Assembly: GCF_008642355.1 (NCBI RefSeq)
Contig: NZ_CP029193.1
Location: forward strand, 248,001 to 312,000
Length of the DNA stretch: 64,000 nucleotides
Source: Streptomyces venezuelae
Lineage (GTDB): Bacteria; Actinomycetota; Actinomycetes; Streptomycetales; Streptomycetaceae
Direction: 5' to 3'
A program made the position numbers and the translations under genes. This document shows positions 33,098 to 41,779 of this stretch, piece by piece. Positions within the stretch are counted from its first letter, which is position 1, and the number at the start of each line of letters is the position of its first letter. The notes beneath the pieces were generated by a model that was given only the letters and a program-made list of their open reading frames with translations, made no database searches and was not told the DNA's origin.

Positions 33098-34220
33098 GCA
33101 GTTCACGCGCGACCTGCTCGGGCTCCTCGTGCGCCATGAAGTGACCGCCACGCCCCGGGGTGCTCCAGTGCCGCAGATCGGTGAAGACGCGCTCGGCAAG
33201 GCTCTTCGGGTAGTGCGCGAAGGCCGGTTCATGGCTGAGGGTGATCGCGCCGGGCACGGTGATGGGCGGCACGGGGGTGTTGTGCCGTACGTAGTCGTAG
33301 TACTGCCGGAACGACGAGCCGATGCAGCCGGTGGCCCAGTACAGGGTGGCGACGGTCAGCAGGGTGTCCTTGTCCCAGCGGGCCTCCAGGTCGCCGTCGC
33401 AGTCGCTCCAGTCCCGGTACTTGTCGATGATCCAGGCGAGCAGGCCTGCCGGTGAGTCCCGCAGGGCGGCGGCGAGCGTGTCGGGGCGGGTGCACATGAT
33501 CTCGCTGTAGCCCTGGTCCTCGGCGTCGTACGCGTCCAGATGGTCCAGGTAGGCCTGCTCCTCGGGGGTCGGCGGCCGCGCGTCGAAGTCCCCGGGGACC
33601 ACAGCGGAGGTGACGTGCACGCCGACGACGTCCTCGGGGTGGCGGGCCCCCAGCCACTGGGTGACGCCGCCCCCGATGTCGCCGCCGAAGGCGCCGAAGC
33701 GCCGGTATCCGAGGGTGCGGGTCATCAGCTCGTGCCAGATCCCGGCGACGCCTCTGCGGGTGAACGGCCCCTCGGGCAGCCCGGAGTGGAGGAAGCCGGG
33801 CAGGGAGGGCACGACGACGTCGAACGCGTCGGCCGGGTCGCCGCCGTGGCCGCCCGGGTCGGCGAGCCGCCGCGCGAGGGGCAGCATTTCGACGTAGCTG
33901 CTCGGCCAGCCGTGGCTCAGGATCAGCGGCAGCGGCGCGGGCGCGCCCTCGGGCCGTACACCGCGCAGGTGCACGAAGTGCACACGGGTGCCCGCGACGT
34001 CGGCGACGCGGTGCGGGAAGGTGTTGAGCGCGGCCTCGGCGGCGCGCCAGTCGAAGCCCTCCGCCCAGTGGGAGACGAGGTCGCTCAGGTAGTGGGGGTC
34101 GGTGCCCGCGGCCCAGTAGGTCGGGGCGGAGGCCGCGGTGTAGAGGGTGCGGCGCAGGCGGGTGCGCAGGTCGTCGAGGACGTCGTCCGGGACGGAGACC
34201 TGGAAGGGCGTGACGTGCAC
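33063..34220 (-). CDS. Epoxide hydrolase (EHN-type alpha/beta hydrolase)
   Basis: A 385-residue microsomal-type epoxide hydrolase. The N-terminal EHN lid (residues 1-105) is followed by the alpha/beta core with oxyanion HGWPSSYVE (103-111), nucleophile Asp181 in GGDIGGG and the catalytic His in GGHFMAHEEP near the C-terminus. It converts epoxides to diols, for detoxification or natural-product tailoring. It starts at GTG with AAAGGAA upstream. A short leader ORF with a perfect ribosome site lies 112 bases before it on the same strand. Confidence 0.92.
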   Translation of the reverse strand: MHVTPFQVSVPDDVLDDLRTRLRRTLYTAASAPTYWAAGTDPHYLSDLVSHWAEGFDWRAAEAALNTFPHRVADVAGTRVHFVHLRGVRPEGAPAPLPLILSHGWPSSYVEMLPLARRLADPGGHGGDPADAFDVVVPSLPGFLHSGLPEGPFTRRGVAGIWHELMTRTLGYRRFGAFGGDIGGGVTQWLGARHPEDVVGVHVTSAVVPGDFDARPPTPEEQAYLDHLDAYDAEDQGYSEIMCTRPDTLAAALRDSPAGLLAWIIDKYRDWSDCDGDLEARWDKDTLLTVATLYWATGCIGSSFRQYYDYVRHNTPVPPITVPGAITLSHEPAFAHYPKSLAERVFTDLRHWSTPGRGGHFMAHEEPEQVARELREFFRPLRPAD

Positions 34221-34332
34221 GGTGAAGCGGTTCCTTTGCTCAGGAGGGTGCGACGTTCGGTCGCGGAGGGGGGCGCTCCTGGCGGTGGCGTCGCGTCTGC
34301 GGTGCAGGCGACCGGGTGTCCGGCGTGGGACG

Positions 34333-34407
34333 TCAGACGAGGCCGCGGACGCGGGCCGCGGGCAGGAGGGCCCGGACGGGGTGCTGCGTGCTGTGCCGCG
34401 CGGTCAT
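34333..34407 (-). CDS. Putative 24-residue leader peptide upstream of the epoxide hydrolase
   Basis: The ORF starts ATG seven bases after a textbook GGAGGTGA and ends in TGA. The peptide is basic (five Arg and two His in 24), starting MTARHSTQHPVRALL. It lies between a good -10 box (34477-34472) and the epoxide hydrolase start, so it would be translated first from the same mRNA. That arrangement suggests attenuation or translational control; the peptide itself matches nothing I know. It is too short to be certain. Confidence 0.5.
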   Translation of the reverse strand: MTARHSTQHPVRALLPAARVRGLV

Positions 34408-34471
34408 CGGGCTCACCTCCATGCGTCACTCGTGTCGTCGCGCGCCGGGTGCGGCGCGTACGTCGTCGGCG

Positions 34472-34477
34472 ATCATA
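34472..34477 (-). promoter_or_regulatory. Predicted -10 box of the leader/epoxide hydrolase transcript
   Basis: TATGAT on the minus strand (34477-34472) differs from TATAAT at one base. No good -35 is visible 17 bases upstream, which is common in Streptomyces. Transcription would start near 34465, about 58 bases ahead of the leader ORF. The 414-base gap between the epoxide hydrolase and the acetyltransferase is otherwise empty. Confidence 0.5.
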
Positions 34478-34634
34478 CACACGTACGACGGTGCGCCACC
34501 GCCGAATTGACGGCCCCCGGCACGACCCACCCGTCCCTCCCGCCCTCGTCCGGAAGTCCTAGGACCGACGGACGGCGCCGACGCGGTCCGGGGCCTGTGG
34601 CCGGTCCACCGCACCGCGGACCACACTGGTGCGC

Positions 34635-35417
34635 ATGGACACCGAACGGATCGACGCCTACCTGCGGCGCATCGGCGCCGAGCGCCCCGCCGCCCCCACG
34701 TCACGAGCCCTGCACGACCTGCATCTGGCGCATCTGCGCAGCGTGCCCTTCGAGAATCTCTCGATCCACCTCGGCCAGGACATCGAGCTCACCGACAAGG
34801 CCCTGGTGAGCAAGGTCGTGGACGCCCGCAGGGGCGGTTTCTGCTACGAACTCAACGGCGCTTTCGGCGCGCTCCTGAAGGCCCTCGGGTTCGACGTCGT
34901 GCTGCTGCAGGCCCGGGTGTACGACGACGCGGGAGAGCCCGGCATCCCCTTCGACCACCTCGCTCTGCGGGTCCGCACGGAGGACGGCGGCGACTGGCTC
35001 GCGGACGTCGGTTTCGGCGCCCACAGCGAGCTGCCGCTCGCCTACGCGGACCGCGGGGAGCAGGCCGACCCGGCGGGCGCGTTCCGCGTCGCGGAGACTC
35101 CGGACGGCGACCTCGACATCCTCAAGGACGGCAAGCGGCAGTACCTGGCCGACCCGCGTCCGCGCGCGCTGTCCGACTTCAAGGTCGGTGCCTGGTACCA
35201 CCGCACGTCGCCCGACTCGCACTTCACGCGGTCGCTCGTCTGCTCCCGCCTCACGGCGAGCGGCCGCGTCACGCTGAGCGGGCGCACCCTGACGACGACC
35301 GCGGGCGGCGAGCGCGAGACCCTCGAACTGACCACGGAGGCGGAGGTGCTCGCGGCGTACGAGCGGCACTTCGGCATCGCTCTGGACCGGGAGCCGCACG
35401 TACGGGAAAAGGAGTGA
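34635..35417 (+). CDS. nat: Arylamine N-acetyltransferase
   Basis: It transfers acetyl (or propionyl) from CoA to arylamines and hydrazines. The 260-residue protein has the cysteine-protease-like triad Cys70 (RRGGFCYELN), His108 (FDHLALRV) and Asp124 (DVGFGAH). The ATG at 34635 is preferred; a GTG two codons earlier is possible. Cytoplasmic. In actinobacteria such enzymes serve xenobiotic detoxification or natural-product assembly; no biosynthetic cluster is seen here. Confidence 0.94.
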   Translation: MDTERIDAYLRRIGAERPAAPTSRALHDLHLAHLRSVPFENLSIHLGQDIELTDKALVSKVVDARRGGFCYELNGAFGALLKALGFDVVLLQARVYDDAGEPGIPFDHLALRVRTEDGGDWLADVGFGAHSELPLAYADRGEQADPAGAFRVAETPDGDLDILKDGKRQYLADPRPRALSDFKVGAWYHRTSPDSHFTRSLVCSRLTASGRVTLSGRTLTTTAGGERETLELTTEAEVLAAYERHFGIALDREPHVREKE

Positions 35418-35516
35418 CCGGTCCGCCGTGTGGCGATGAGTTCCGGGGGGTGCGACGGTCCACATAGGCAGAGACGAAGGCGGACAGGACCGCCGCGTAC
35501 GCGACAGGAGAACGTC

Positions 35517-35993
35517 ATGCCCAGGATCACGCCAAGCCTCTGGTTCGACCTGCAGAGCGAGGAGGCGGCGAACTTCTACGTCTCGGTCTTCCCCAACTCG
35601 GAGATCAAGAGCATCTCGTACTACGGCGAAGGTGCCCCGCGCCCGGCGGGCACCGTCCTGACCGTGGAGTTCGTCCTCGACGGCCAGCACTACACGGCGC
35701 TCAACGGCGGGCCCCAGTTCACGTTCAACGAGGCCGTGTCCTTCCAGATCTTCTGCGCCGACCAGGACGAGGTCGACCACTACTGGTACAAACTGTCCGA
35801 GGGCGGCGAGGAAGGCCCCTGCGGGTGGCTGAAGGACAAGTACGGCCTGTCCTGGCAGGTCGTCCCGACGGTGCTCGACGAACTCCTCACCGACCCGGAC
35901 GCCGAGCGGGCCCAGCGGGCCATGCAGGCGATGCTCGGCATGAAGAAGCTGGACGTGGCGGCGCTGCGGGCGGCGGCCGACGGCAAGCCGTAG
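35517..35993 (+). CDS. PhnB-like VOC protein (3-demethylubiquinone methyltransferase-like fold)
   Basis: A 158-residue protein beginning PRITPSLWFDLQSEEAANFY, with FEND-type strand SFQIFCADQDEVDHYWYKLSEGG and GWLKDKYGLSWQVVPTVL, all typical of PhnB/YjdN-type glyoxalase-fold proteins. Despite the family's historical name no methyltransferase activity is implied. The C-terminal helix (AERAQRAMQAMLGMKKLDVAALRAA) is standard. GACAGGAGA precedes the ATG. Convergent with the next gene. Confidence 0.9.
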   Translation: MPRITPSLWFDLQSEEAANFYVSVFPNSEIKSISYYGEGAPRPAGTVLTVEFVLDGQHYTALNGGPQFTFNEAVSFQIFCADQDEVDHYWYKLSEGGEEGPCGWLKDKYGLSWQVVPTVLDELLTDPDAERAQRAMQAMLGMKKLDVAALRAAADGKP

Positions 35994-36027
35994 CGCCCGG
36001 TCCCGCCGTGCCGTCCGGGCGGCGGCG

Positions 36028-36777
36028 CTATCGCTTCCGGGCCACGACGAGGCGCCAGTGCGGGCTGCCGTCCGGGCGGCGCCCGAAACCCTCCAGGGGC
36101 AGCAGGCGTACGTCGAACCCCGCGGCCGTGAGGTCCTCGCGGACCGGGCCGAGCGGGAAGGTCCGGTAGTACATGACGAACGGCGGGCGCCACAGGAGGT
36201 TCCGGGCGCGCATCACGGCGTCGAAGCCGAGCAGTGCCCAGTACCAGGGCGAGGCGAAGGGCTGCGGGGCACCGATCGGGAACGCGAAGAGGCCGCCGGG
36301 GCGCAGCGCCCGGTGGACGCCGGCGAAGAGGGCGGGGCGCTCCGACGGGAGGAAGTGGCCGAACGCGCCGAAGCTGACGGCCAGGTCGAAGCCGCCGTCG
36401 AAGGGGCCCGAGGGCGGGAGGGCGCGGGCGTCCGCCCGTACCCAGTCGACCGCGGGTCCGTCCGGACCACCGGCGTCCCGCGGCACCGCACGCGCCGCGG
36501 CGGCCAGCATGCCCGCACTGAAGTCCACCCCGGTGACGCGCTCCCGGCACAGCGGGAGGAGCGCCTCGACGCCCGCACCGGTTCCGCAGCACACGTCGAG
36601 GCCGGCGTCGAAGGGGCCGAGCGGGCGCAGCGCCTCCGCCGTCGCCGCCAGGAACCGGCCAGGCGTACGGAAGGGCGTGCGGTCGAACTTGGGGGCGAGC
36701 AGGTCGTACCCGTGCTCGGTGGACGACAACGCCTGAACGGCGAGTTCACGCAGCGTGGGACCCTGGGAGGAGAACAT
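36028..36777 (-). CDS. Class I SAM-dependent methyltransferase
   Basis: A 249-residue protein with motif I LDVCCGTGAGVEAL (about 62-75), acidic motif ITGVDFSAGML-like VTGVDFSAGMLAAA and post-I FDLAVSFGAFGHFL. Tail: 'FVMYYRTFPLGPVREDLTAAGFDVRLL'. I chose the ATG at 36777 because GGAG lies five bases before it; the frame stays open 24 codons further. Substrate unknown. It is divergent from another methyltransferase-like gene 152 bases away. Confidence 0.87.
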   Translation of the reverse strand: MFSSQGPTLRELAVQALSSTEHGYDLLAPKFDRTPFRTPGRFLAATAEALRPLGPFDAGLDVCCGTGAGVEALLPLCRERVTGVDFSAGMLAAAARAVPRDAGGPDGPAVDWVRADARALPPSGPFDGGFDLAVSFGAFGHFLPSERPALFAGVHRALRPGGLFAFPIGAPQPFASPWYWALLGFDAVMRARNLLWRPPFVMYYRTFPLGPVREDLTAAGFDVRLLPLEGFGRRPDGSPHWRLVVARKR

Positions 36778-36929
36778 CGTCTCCAGGGTAGTCAGCGGGG
36801 CGGTGGGCCGGGTCCGCGGCGGGGCGGTGCCGTGGCCGGATACCGCCACGAGGTCTATCGGGGGGCGGCGAGGGTCCGGTAGGAGTGCACGTCTGCCTCA
36901 GACCCTTTCCTCGCTCCCGGAGGTGCCCC

Positions 36930-37772
36930 ATGGCCGCAGACCGGCACAGGACAAGCAACGCGTCGGGCAAGACCCGGTTCGACGACATCTACGACCAGCC
37001 GGACCCGCGCGCGTACTTCCGGACGCTGGCGCCCTTCCGGTACGAGATCCCGCAGCACGCCCAGGCGGTCTTCCGCCGCACCCGCGACCTGCGCGCACGG
37101 GTGGCGGGTGACGAGGGCCCGGTGACCGTGCTCGACCTGTGCTGCTCGTACGGCATCAACGCGGCGCTGCTCAACCACGACCTGACGCTCGCCGACCTGT
37201 ACGCGCACTACACGAGCGAGGAGGCCGCCGCGCTCACGCCGCCCGAGATGGTCGAGCGCGACAAGGAGTTCTACGCCTCGCGGCGGCGCGCCGATGCCAC
37301 ACCGGTCATCGGCCTGGACATGGCGGCGAACGCGACCCGTTACGCCCTGGACGCGGGCCTGCTCGACGAGGCGTACGCCGAGAACCTGGAGCGGCATCCG
37401 CCCAGCTCCGAGCTGCGTCGCGCGATGGCCCGCACCGGCCTGATCACGGTCACCGGAGGCATCGGCTACATCTCGCACCGCACCTTCGACGCGCTGCTCG
37501 ACTGTGCACGGCTGCCGGTCTGGGTCAGCGCGTTCGTGTTGCGCACGGTGCCTTACGGGCGGATCGCCGAGACGCTCGCGGCGCACGGCCTCGACACGGT
37601 GACCGACTCCTCGCGGACCTACACCCAGCGGCTCTTCACCAGCGCCGACGAGCAGCGCGACGCGGTGCGGCAGGTGCGGCTGGCGGGCGAGGACCCTGAG
37701 GGGTACGAGTCGGAGGGCCGCTATCACACGCGGCTGCACGAGTCGCGGCCGCGTCAGAGCGTCAGGGCGTAG
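36930..37772 (+). CDS. Methyltransferase-like protein with altered motif I
   Basis: A 280-residue protein. 'VTVLDLCCSYGINAALL' resembles SAM-binding motif I but with Ser-Tyr in place of the usual Gly-Thr/Ser-Gly, and 'VIGLDMAANATRYALDAGLLD' looks like the acidic motif II, separated by an unusually long insert (about 55 residues, LTLADLYAHYTSEEAAALTPPEMVERD and on). 'LITVTGGIGYISHRTFDALLD' follows. GGAGGTG precedes the ATG. The C-terminal end overlaps the convergent GNAT gene by 19 bases. Probably an enzyme of the Rossmann methyltransferase class; cofactor binding is unproven. Confidence 0.7.
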   Translation: MAADRHRTSNASGKTRFDDIYDQPDPRAYFRTLAPFRYEIPQHAQAVFRRTRDLRARVAGDEGPVTVLDLCCSYGINAALLNHDLTLADLYAHYTSEEAAALTPPEMVERDKEFYASRRRADATPVIGLDMAANATRYALDAGLLDEAYAENLERHPPSSELRRAMARTGLITVTGGIGYISHRTFDALLDCARLPVWVSAFVLRTVPYGRIAETLAAHGLDTVTDSSRTYTQRLFTSADEQRDAVRQVRLAGEDPEGYESEGRYHTRLHESRPRQSVRA

Positions 37773-38251
37773 CTGATTCCCGGGCGGCCGTCGAGGCGGA
37801 TGTGGCCGACCGGCACGAAACCGGCCCGCGCGAGCACGGTCTGCGACGCCGGGTTGTCGAGCGTCGTCGCGGCGCGCAGCCCGGTGAGGCCGTACGCGGT
37901 GCCGGCGAGGCCGCACATCTGCCGGACGGCCCACGTGGCCAGGCCCTGGCCCGCGGCCTTCTCGGCGATCCGGTAGCCGAGTTCGGCGCCGCCGTCCGCC
38001 ACGTCGATGAGGTTGACCCGCCCGATGATCTCGCCGCCGTCGCCCACCAGGACGTGGAAGAAGCAGACCCCGGCGGCCTGTTCGGCCAGGCGGGCGCGGC
38101 ACATCGCGTCGAAGTCCCGGAAGAAGGCGTCTCCGCGGTCGGGGACGGAGGCCGCGAAGTAGGCACGGTTGGTCTCCTCGAAGGCGCGCAGCGCGGGCAC
38201 GTGGTCGGCGCGGAGGAGCTGCAGGTCGGGGAGGTTCGCGGGGTCGGGCAT
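37754..38251 (-). CDS. GNAT-family N-acetyltransferase (RimJ/RimL type)
   Basis: A 165-residue acetyltransferase. Acetyl-CoA-binding motif A is seen in ELGYRIAEKAAGQGLATWAVRQM (R/Q-x-x-G-x-G/A form), and the C-terminal strand 'NPASQTVLARAGFVPVGHIRL' is the RimJ/RimL signature. The ATG at 38251 fits the family; the frame is open 16 codons further. Substrate may be a protein N-terminus or a small amine. Its stop codon region overlaps the end of the preceding plus-strand gene. Confidence 0.88.
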   Translation of the reverse strand: MPDPANLPDLQLLRADHVPALRAFEETNRAYFAASVPDRGDAFFRDFDAMCRARLAEQAAGVCFFHVLVGDGGEIIGRVNLIDVADGGAELGYRIAEKAAGQGLATWAVRQMCGLAGTAYGLTGLRAATTLDNPASQTVLARAGFVPVGHIRLDGRPGISYALTL

Positions 38252-38300
38252 GGGAGAACTGTAATGAGCCCGGCCCGGCCGTGTCCCGGTGAGCCTCACG

Positions 38301-38347
38301 ACGCGACGGTCAACCCGGCTCAGGCGCAGCCGGGTTGACCGTCGCGT
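38301..38347. terminator. Perfect 20-base hairpin
   Basis: ACGCGACGGTCAACCCGGCT (38301-38320) is perfectly complementary to 38328-38347, with a seven-base loop. It lies four bases after the stop of the split hydrolase's last fragment and is its terminator. Confidence 0.9.
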
Positions 38348-38350
38348 GTA

Positions 38351-38698
38351 CTACGACGCGTCGCGGACCGTGCCCGTGACCACCGGGCCCGGCTGCGGCC
38401 GCCACCCCGTGTCGTAGACGAAGAGCCGGCCCCTGAGGGACTCCTCCGGCTCGCCGAGCTCATCCTTGCGCGTGGGGATGCTGACGTCGGCGGTCGTCTC
38501 GCCCGCGGGCACGCTCACGAACAGTCCCTGGTCCTGCTCCAACTCGGACAGCGGCCTCTCCGGGCGTGGTTCCGAGCCGAGCTCGTTCTCCAGCCACTCC
38601 GGGTCGACGTCCAGGGTCGTCAGTTCCGGACCGCCGTCGACGGGCTGGAAGGAGAGCGTGGCCATCATGTCCACGTCGACCGGCTCCGACAGCGTCAT
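38351..38698 (-). pseudogene. C-terminal fragment of the secreted hydrolase, separated by an in-frame TAG
   Basis: A 115-codon piece starting MTLSEPVDVDMM. It is in the same frame as the upstream 38702-41149 gene and only a TAG and one CGG codon separate them. The sequence on both sides reads as one Calx-beta-type domain: 'VTLEPVADRVTEGKALK', stop, then 'RMTLSEPVDVDMMATLSFQP'. There is no ribosome site before its ATG. So it is either the lost end of a broken gene or, less likely, expressed by read-through or coupled re-initiation. A TGG to TAG change at 38704-38702 would explain it. Confidence 0.7.
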
Positions 38699-38701
38699 CC
38701 G

Positions 38702-41149
38702 CTACTTCAGGGCCTTGCCCTCGGTGACCCGGTCCGCGACGGGTTCGAGGGTGACCTTCGGCGCGGGGTCGTCGTTCAGTGCGAGCACGCCGCCGTGGTA
38801 CGAGCCGACCACCGCGCCGCGTACCGCCTTGATCAGCGCGTCGTACTCGGTGTCGTAGTTGTAGCGGGTGTCGCCGCGGACCTTGAGCGGCACGTCGACA
38901 CGGTCGCCGGGACGTACCGTCAGCGTCCGGTGCGCGACCTCGCCCGTCTCGGTGTCGGGCACGAAGACCCGGACCTTGCCGCTGCCCTTGCCGGACACCG
39001 TGACGGGGACGCGGTAGGTACGCGCTCCGGAGTCGCCCTCCTGGACCGTGATCCGGCCGACGTCGACACGCGGCAGCTGCGCCGCCCGCACGGAGGGCGT
39101 TCCCGGGCGCCAGCCCCAGGCGTCCATGAGCCACGCCTTGCCGGAGCGGGTGCGCGGCGTGAGTTCCACGGTCTTCACCCGCTTGAGGTCCAGCTTCTCC
39201 CGGACCGTGGGCGACAGCGGTACGCGCACCTCGCGACCCCAGTAGGAGGCGGTGCGGTCGCTGCCCGGCAGTCCGTCCACGCTGACCCCGCCGAGCTTGG
39301 CGCGACGGCCCGCGGCGTCGACGAGCGCGACGTCGAGGCGGGTCCCGGTGGTGTTGGGCGGCACGATCACCCGCAGCGCCAGATCCTTCGCGCCCGCCAG
39401 GGAGACCGGGCGCGCCGGGCTCACCCGTACCGGGGTGCCCGCTCTCGACCAGCGCATCGCGACCGCGTCGCGGCCGGGTTCCGGGGCGAGCTCCCATGCC
39501 GCGAAGTGCGGTGACCCGCCCGACGTGTTGGGCGGCAGACAGGCTTTGGCGTCGTCGGGAGCGACCTGCGCACAGACACGGCCGCCCTCGACCTTGGTGG
39601 AGGGGCCGGGCAGCAGCGCCTGTGTGCGGTGCGCGCCCACCGCGTGGGTCAGCACTCGCGCGGGGTCGGCCGACGGAGCACGTCGGCCGGAGCCGTCGAG
39701 GAGGGGGCGCACCCGGTCGTCGCCCGCGACGAACAGCCGGGCCGCCGCGGCTGTGTACACGGCACCGGCGGTCTGCTGACGCGACGCCGTGAGCCGGGTC
39801 CTCGTGCCCTTCGAGCAGACCGGGTCGGGGGCGTCGGAGGAGAAGTCGTCAACGGAGGGTGCCGTCGACTGGCCCGGCGTCCACTCGCTGTTGAAGAAGT
39901 TGTGGTTGGCGCCGACCATGTACACCGCGCTGTGCAGGGCGGTGCCGCGGCTGACACCGCGCGTCCCGTCGGCGTAGAGCTCGCCCTGGAGGTCGGACAC
40001 GTCTCCGTCGCAGCCCGGCAGGATCGTCACGGACGGCACGTCGGGGGCCGGGTTCTGGCTGAAGAGGGTCGGGCCGATGAGGACGTTGCCGCGTATCTTC
40101 CAGCGGACCGGGCCGCGGTGGCCGTCCTGCGCCGCGGGCGGGCGGTAGAGGCTGTCCAGAGCGGCGCGGTCGACGCCCTCGCCGCCGCGGGAGTGGCCGA
40201 CGAGGAGGACGCGGGACGGGTCGGCCGGGGCGACGTCGCGCACCGCGTCCGGAGCGGTGGACCGGTTGCCCGCCCAGTCGGCCCAGCGGGCGAGGTGCAG
40301 CCGCACCAGCGACGAGCGGGCCTGCGCGCCGCCGTCCTCGGCGAGGTGGTCCTGGCCGTTGATGCCGTTGGCGGCGATGGACACGGTGACGTACCCCTGG
40401 GAGGCCAGGAGTTTCTGGGCGCGCTGATAGCCCTTCTGGCTCGGCACCGGCTTCAGGCCGGACGCGCAGGGCCAGTTCATGGCCTCCTCGCCGTCCGGCC
40501 CGTAGCAGGTGTAGTGGCGGCCGTGCAGGAAGAGGGCCAGGGGCCGCTTGCCGGGGGCGTCGGCGGGGCCGACCACGTGGGCCTTCATCTCCACCGGCGC
40601 GGGGAACCCGGGCAGGCGCACCGACTTGAGCGTGTACGAGCCGGTGACGGTGCGGTAGCGGCCCGGGACTCCGGGGTCGACCGGGTTGGCGGGCAGGGGC
40701 GCCTCAGGGCGGGCGGCCCGGCCTGGCCGCGGGGTGCGCGACTCGGCGCCGGACCCGGCCTCGTCCAGGCGGCGCCCGGCCGCCAGCACCTTCAGCTCTC
40801 GCGCGGAGCCGATGCGTGCGCCGCGCAGCGGCAGCCGGAAGGAACGCCCGTCCCGCGCCGCCACGGGCCGGCCCAGGAGCCGGTCCCCGGCATGGAACTC
40901 GACCCTCGCGTCACCCATCGGCACCGGGTCGGACGAGGTCCACACGAGTTCCTTGCCCTCGCCCTTGCCGGTCAGCCGCCAGCCCTCCGGCAGTCCCGCA
41001 CCGCCCTGTCCGTCGCTCGACGCCGACGCCGGGGGCGGCCCGGTCGGCGGGGGTTCGGCGGCCGACCCGGCATGGGCGACGCCCGGCGACACCGCCGCGA
41101 GCGCGAGCACCGCTAACGCGGCGGTCGCCCCTTTCAGCACACGTCTCAA
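38702..41149 (-). CDS. Large secreted alpha/beta hydrolase with Calx-beta-like C-terminus, cut short by TAG
   Basis: About 815 residues. The signal peptide ends at VAHAG. The hydrolase core (about 170-480) shows FLHGRHYTCYGPDGEEAMNWPC, nucleophile GHSRGGEG and 'DVPSVTILPGCDGDVSDLQG', and a late VGANHNFF that may carry the catalytic His. Next come a beta-sandwich domain (about 555-690) and a Calx-beta-like domain that stops abruptly at EGKALK. The TTG at 41149 has AAGGAG seven bases before it and gives the cleanest signal peptide; ATGs at 41167 and 41176 lack ribosome sites. Full length including the downstream fragment would be about 930 residues. Substrate unknown. Confidence 0.8.
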   Translation of the reverse strand: MRRVLKGATAALAVLALAAVSPGVAHAGSAAEPPPTGPPPASASSDGQGGAGLPEGWRLTGKGEGKELVWTSSDPVPMGDARVEFHAGDRLLGRPVAARDGRSFRLPLRGARIGSARELKVLAAGRRLDEAGSGAESRTPRPGRAARPEAPLPANPVDPGVPGRYRTVTGSYTLKSVRLPGFPAPVEMKAHVVGPADAPGKRPLALFLHGRHYTCYGPDGEEAMNWPCASGLKPVPSQKGYQRAQKLLASQGYVTVSIAANGINGQDHLAEDGGAQARSSLVRLHLARWADWAGNRSTAPDAVRDVAPADPSRVLLVGHSRGGEGVDRAALDSLYRPPAAQDGHRGPVRWKIRGNVLIGPTLFSQNPAPDVPSVTILPGCDGDVSDLQGELYADGTRGVSRGTALHSAVYMVGANHNFFNSEWTPGQSTAPSVDDFSSDAPDPVCSKGTRTRLTASRQQTAGAVYTAAAARLFVAGDDRVRPLLDGSGRRAPSADPARVLTHAVGAHRTQALLPGPSTKVEGGRVCAQVAPDDAKACLPPNTSGGSPHFAAWELAPEPGRDAVAMRWSRAGTPVRVSPARPVSLAGAKDLALRVIVPPNTTGTRLDVALVDAAGRRAKLGGVSVDGLPGSDRTASYWGREVRVPLSPTVREKLDLKRVKTVELTPRTRSGKAWLMDAWGWRPGTPSVRAAQLPRVDVGRITVQEGDSGARTYRVPVTVSGKGSGKVRVFVPDTETGEVAHRTLTVRPGDRVDVPLKVRGDTRYNYDTEYDALIKAVRGAVVGSYHGGVLALNDDPAPKVTLEPVADRVTEGKALK

Positions 41150-41335
41150 CGTGATTCTCCTTGCCATCAAGCACATCGGGGCACGCCCACGGGCACTGAA
41201 GTCCCATGGGTCACACCGAACTCACGTGCCCCGCCTACTCCTTCGATGACGGGAATCGACGGCCGGGAGTTGCCTGCCGGTACGTGTGGGGAACCCCCCG
41301 CCGGACGCCGCGCGGTTGCCTGCCAGGATGCGGTC

Positions 41336-41779
41336 ATGCACATCTACGAAGAGCGGCTGAGCGTCCCCCGCTCCTGGTGGGGGCTGGTGGCGCTCGGCGG
41401 CGCGGGGCTGGCCGTGGCGGCGATTCCCTTCGGCGCGCTCGCCGCGGTGATCGCGGCCGCGCTCGGCATCGCCGTGTCCGCGACACTCGTGCACCTGCAC
41501 GGCAGGGTGCGCATCCTCGTGACGCCGGGGTCCCTCGTCGTCGGCAAGCGGGTCATCCCCATCGAGGCGCTCGGCGCGACGGAGATCCTCGACGAGCGGG
41601 AGGCCTTCGAGTGGCGCACGGCACGGGCGAACCCGTACGCGCTGCTGCTCCTGCGCTCCTACGTCCCCACCGCGCTCCGCATCGAGCTGCCCGGCGCCTG
41701 GGGCGGTGCGCCCTACGTCTATGTGTCGACGCGGCAGCCGATGAACCTCGCCGCCGTCCTGGCGTTCGCCCGGGGATGA
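41336..41779 (+). CDS. DUF3093 membrane protein
   Basis: A 147-residue protein beginning MHIYEERLSVPRSWW, the DUF3093 signature, followed by two adjacent helices (about 15-60) and a soluble C-terminal domain with 'VTPGSLVVGKRVIPIEALG' and 'RIELPGAWGGAPYVYVSTRQP'. AGGA lies eight bases before the ATG. It is actinobacterial and of unknown function. Divergent from the split hydrolase gene. Confidence 0.88.
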   Translation: MHIYEERLSVPRSWWGLVALGGAGLAVAAIPFGALAAVIAAALGIAVSATLVHLHGRVRILVTPGSLVVGKRVIPIEALGATEILDEREAFEWRTARANPYALLLLRSYVPTALRIELPGAWGGAPYVYVSTRQPMNLAAVLAFARG

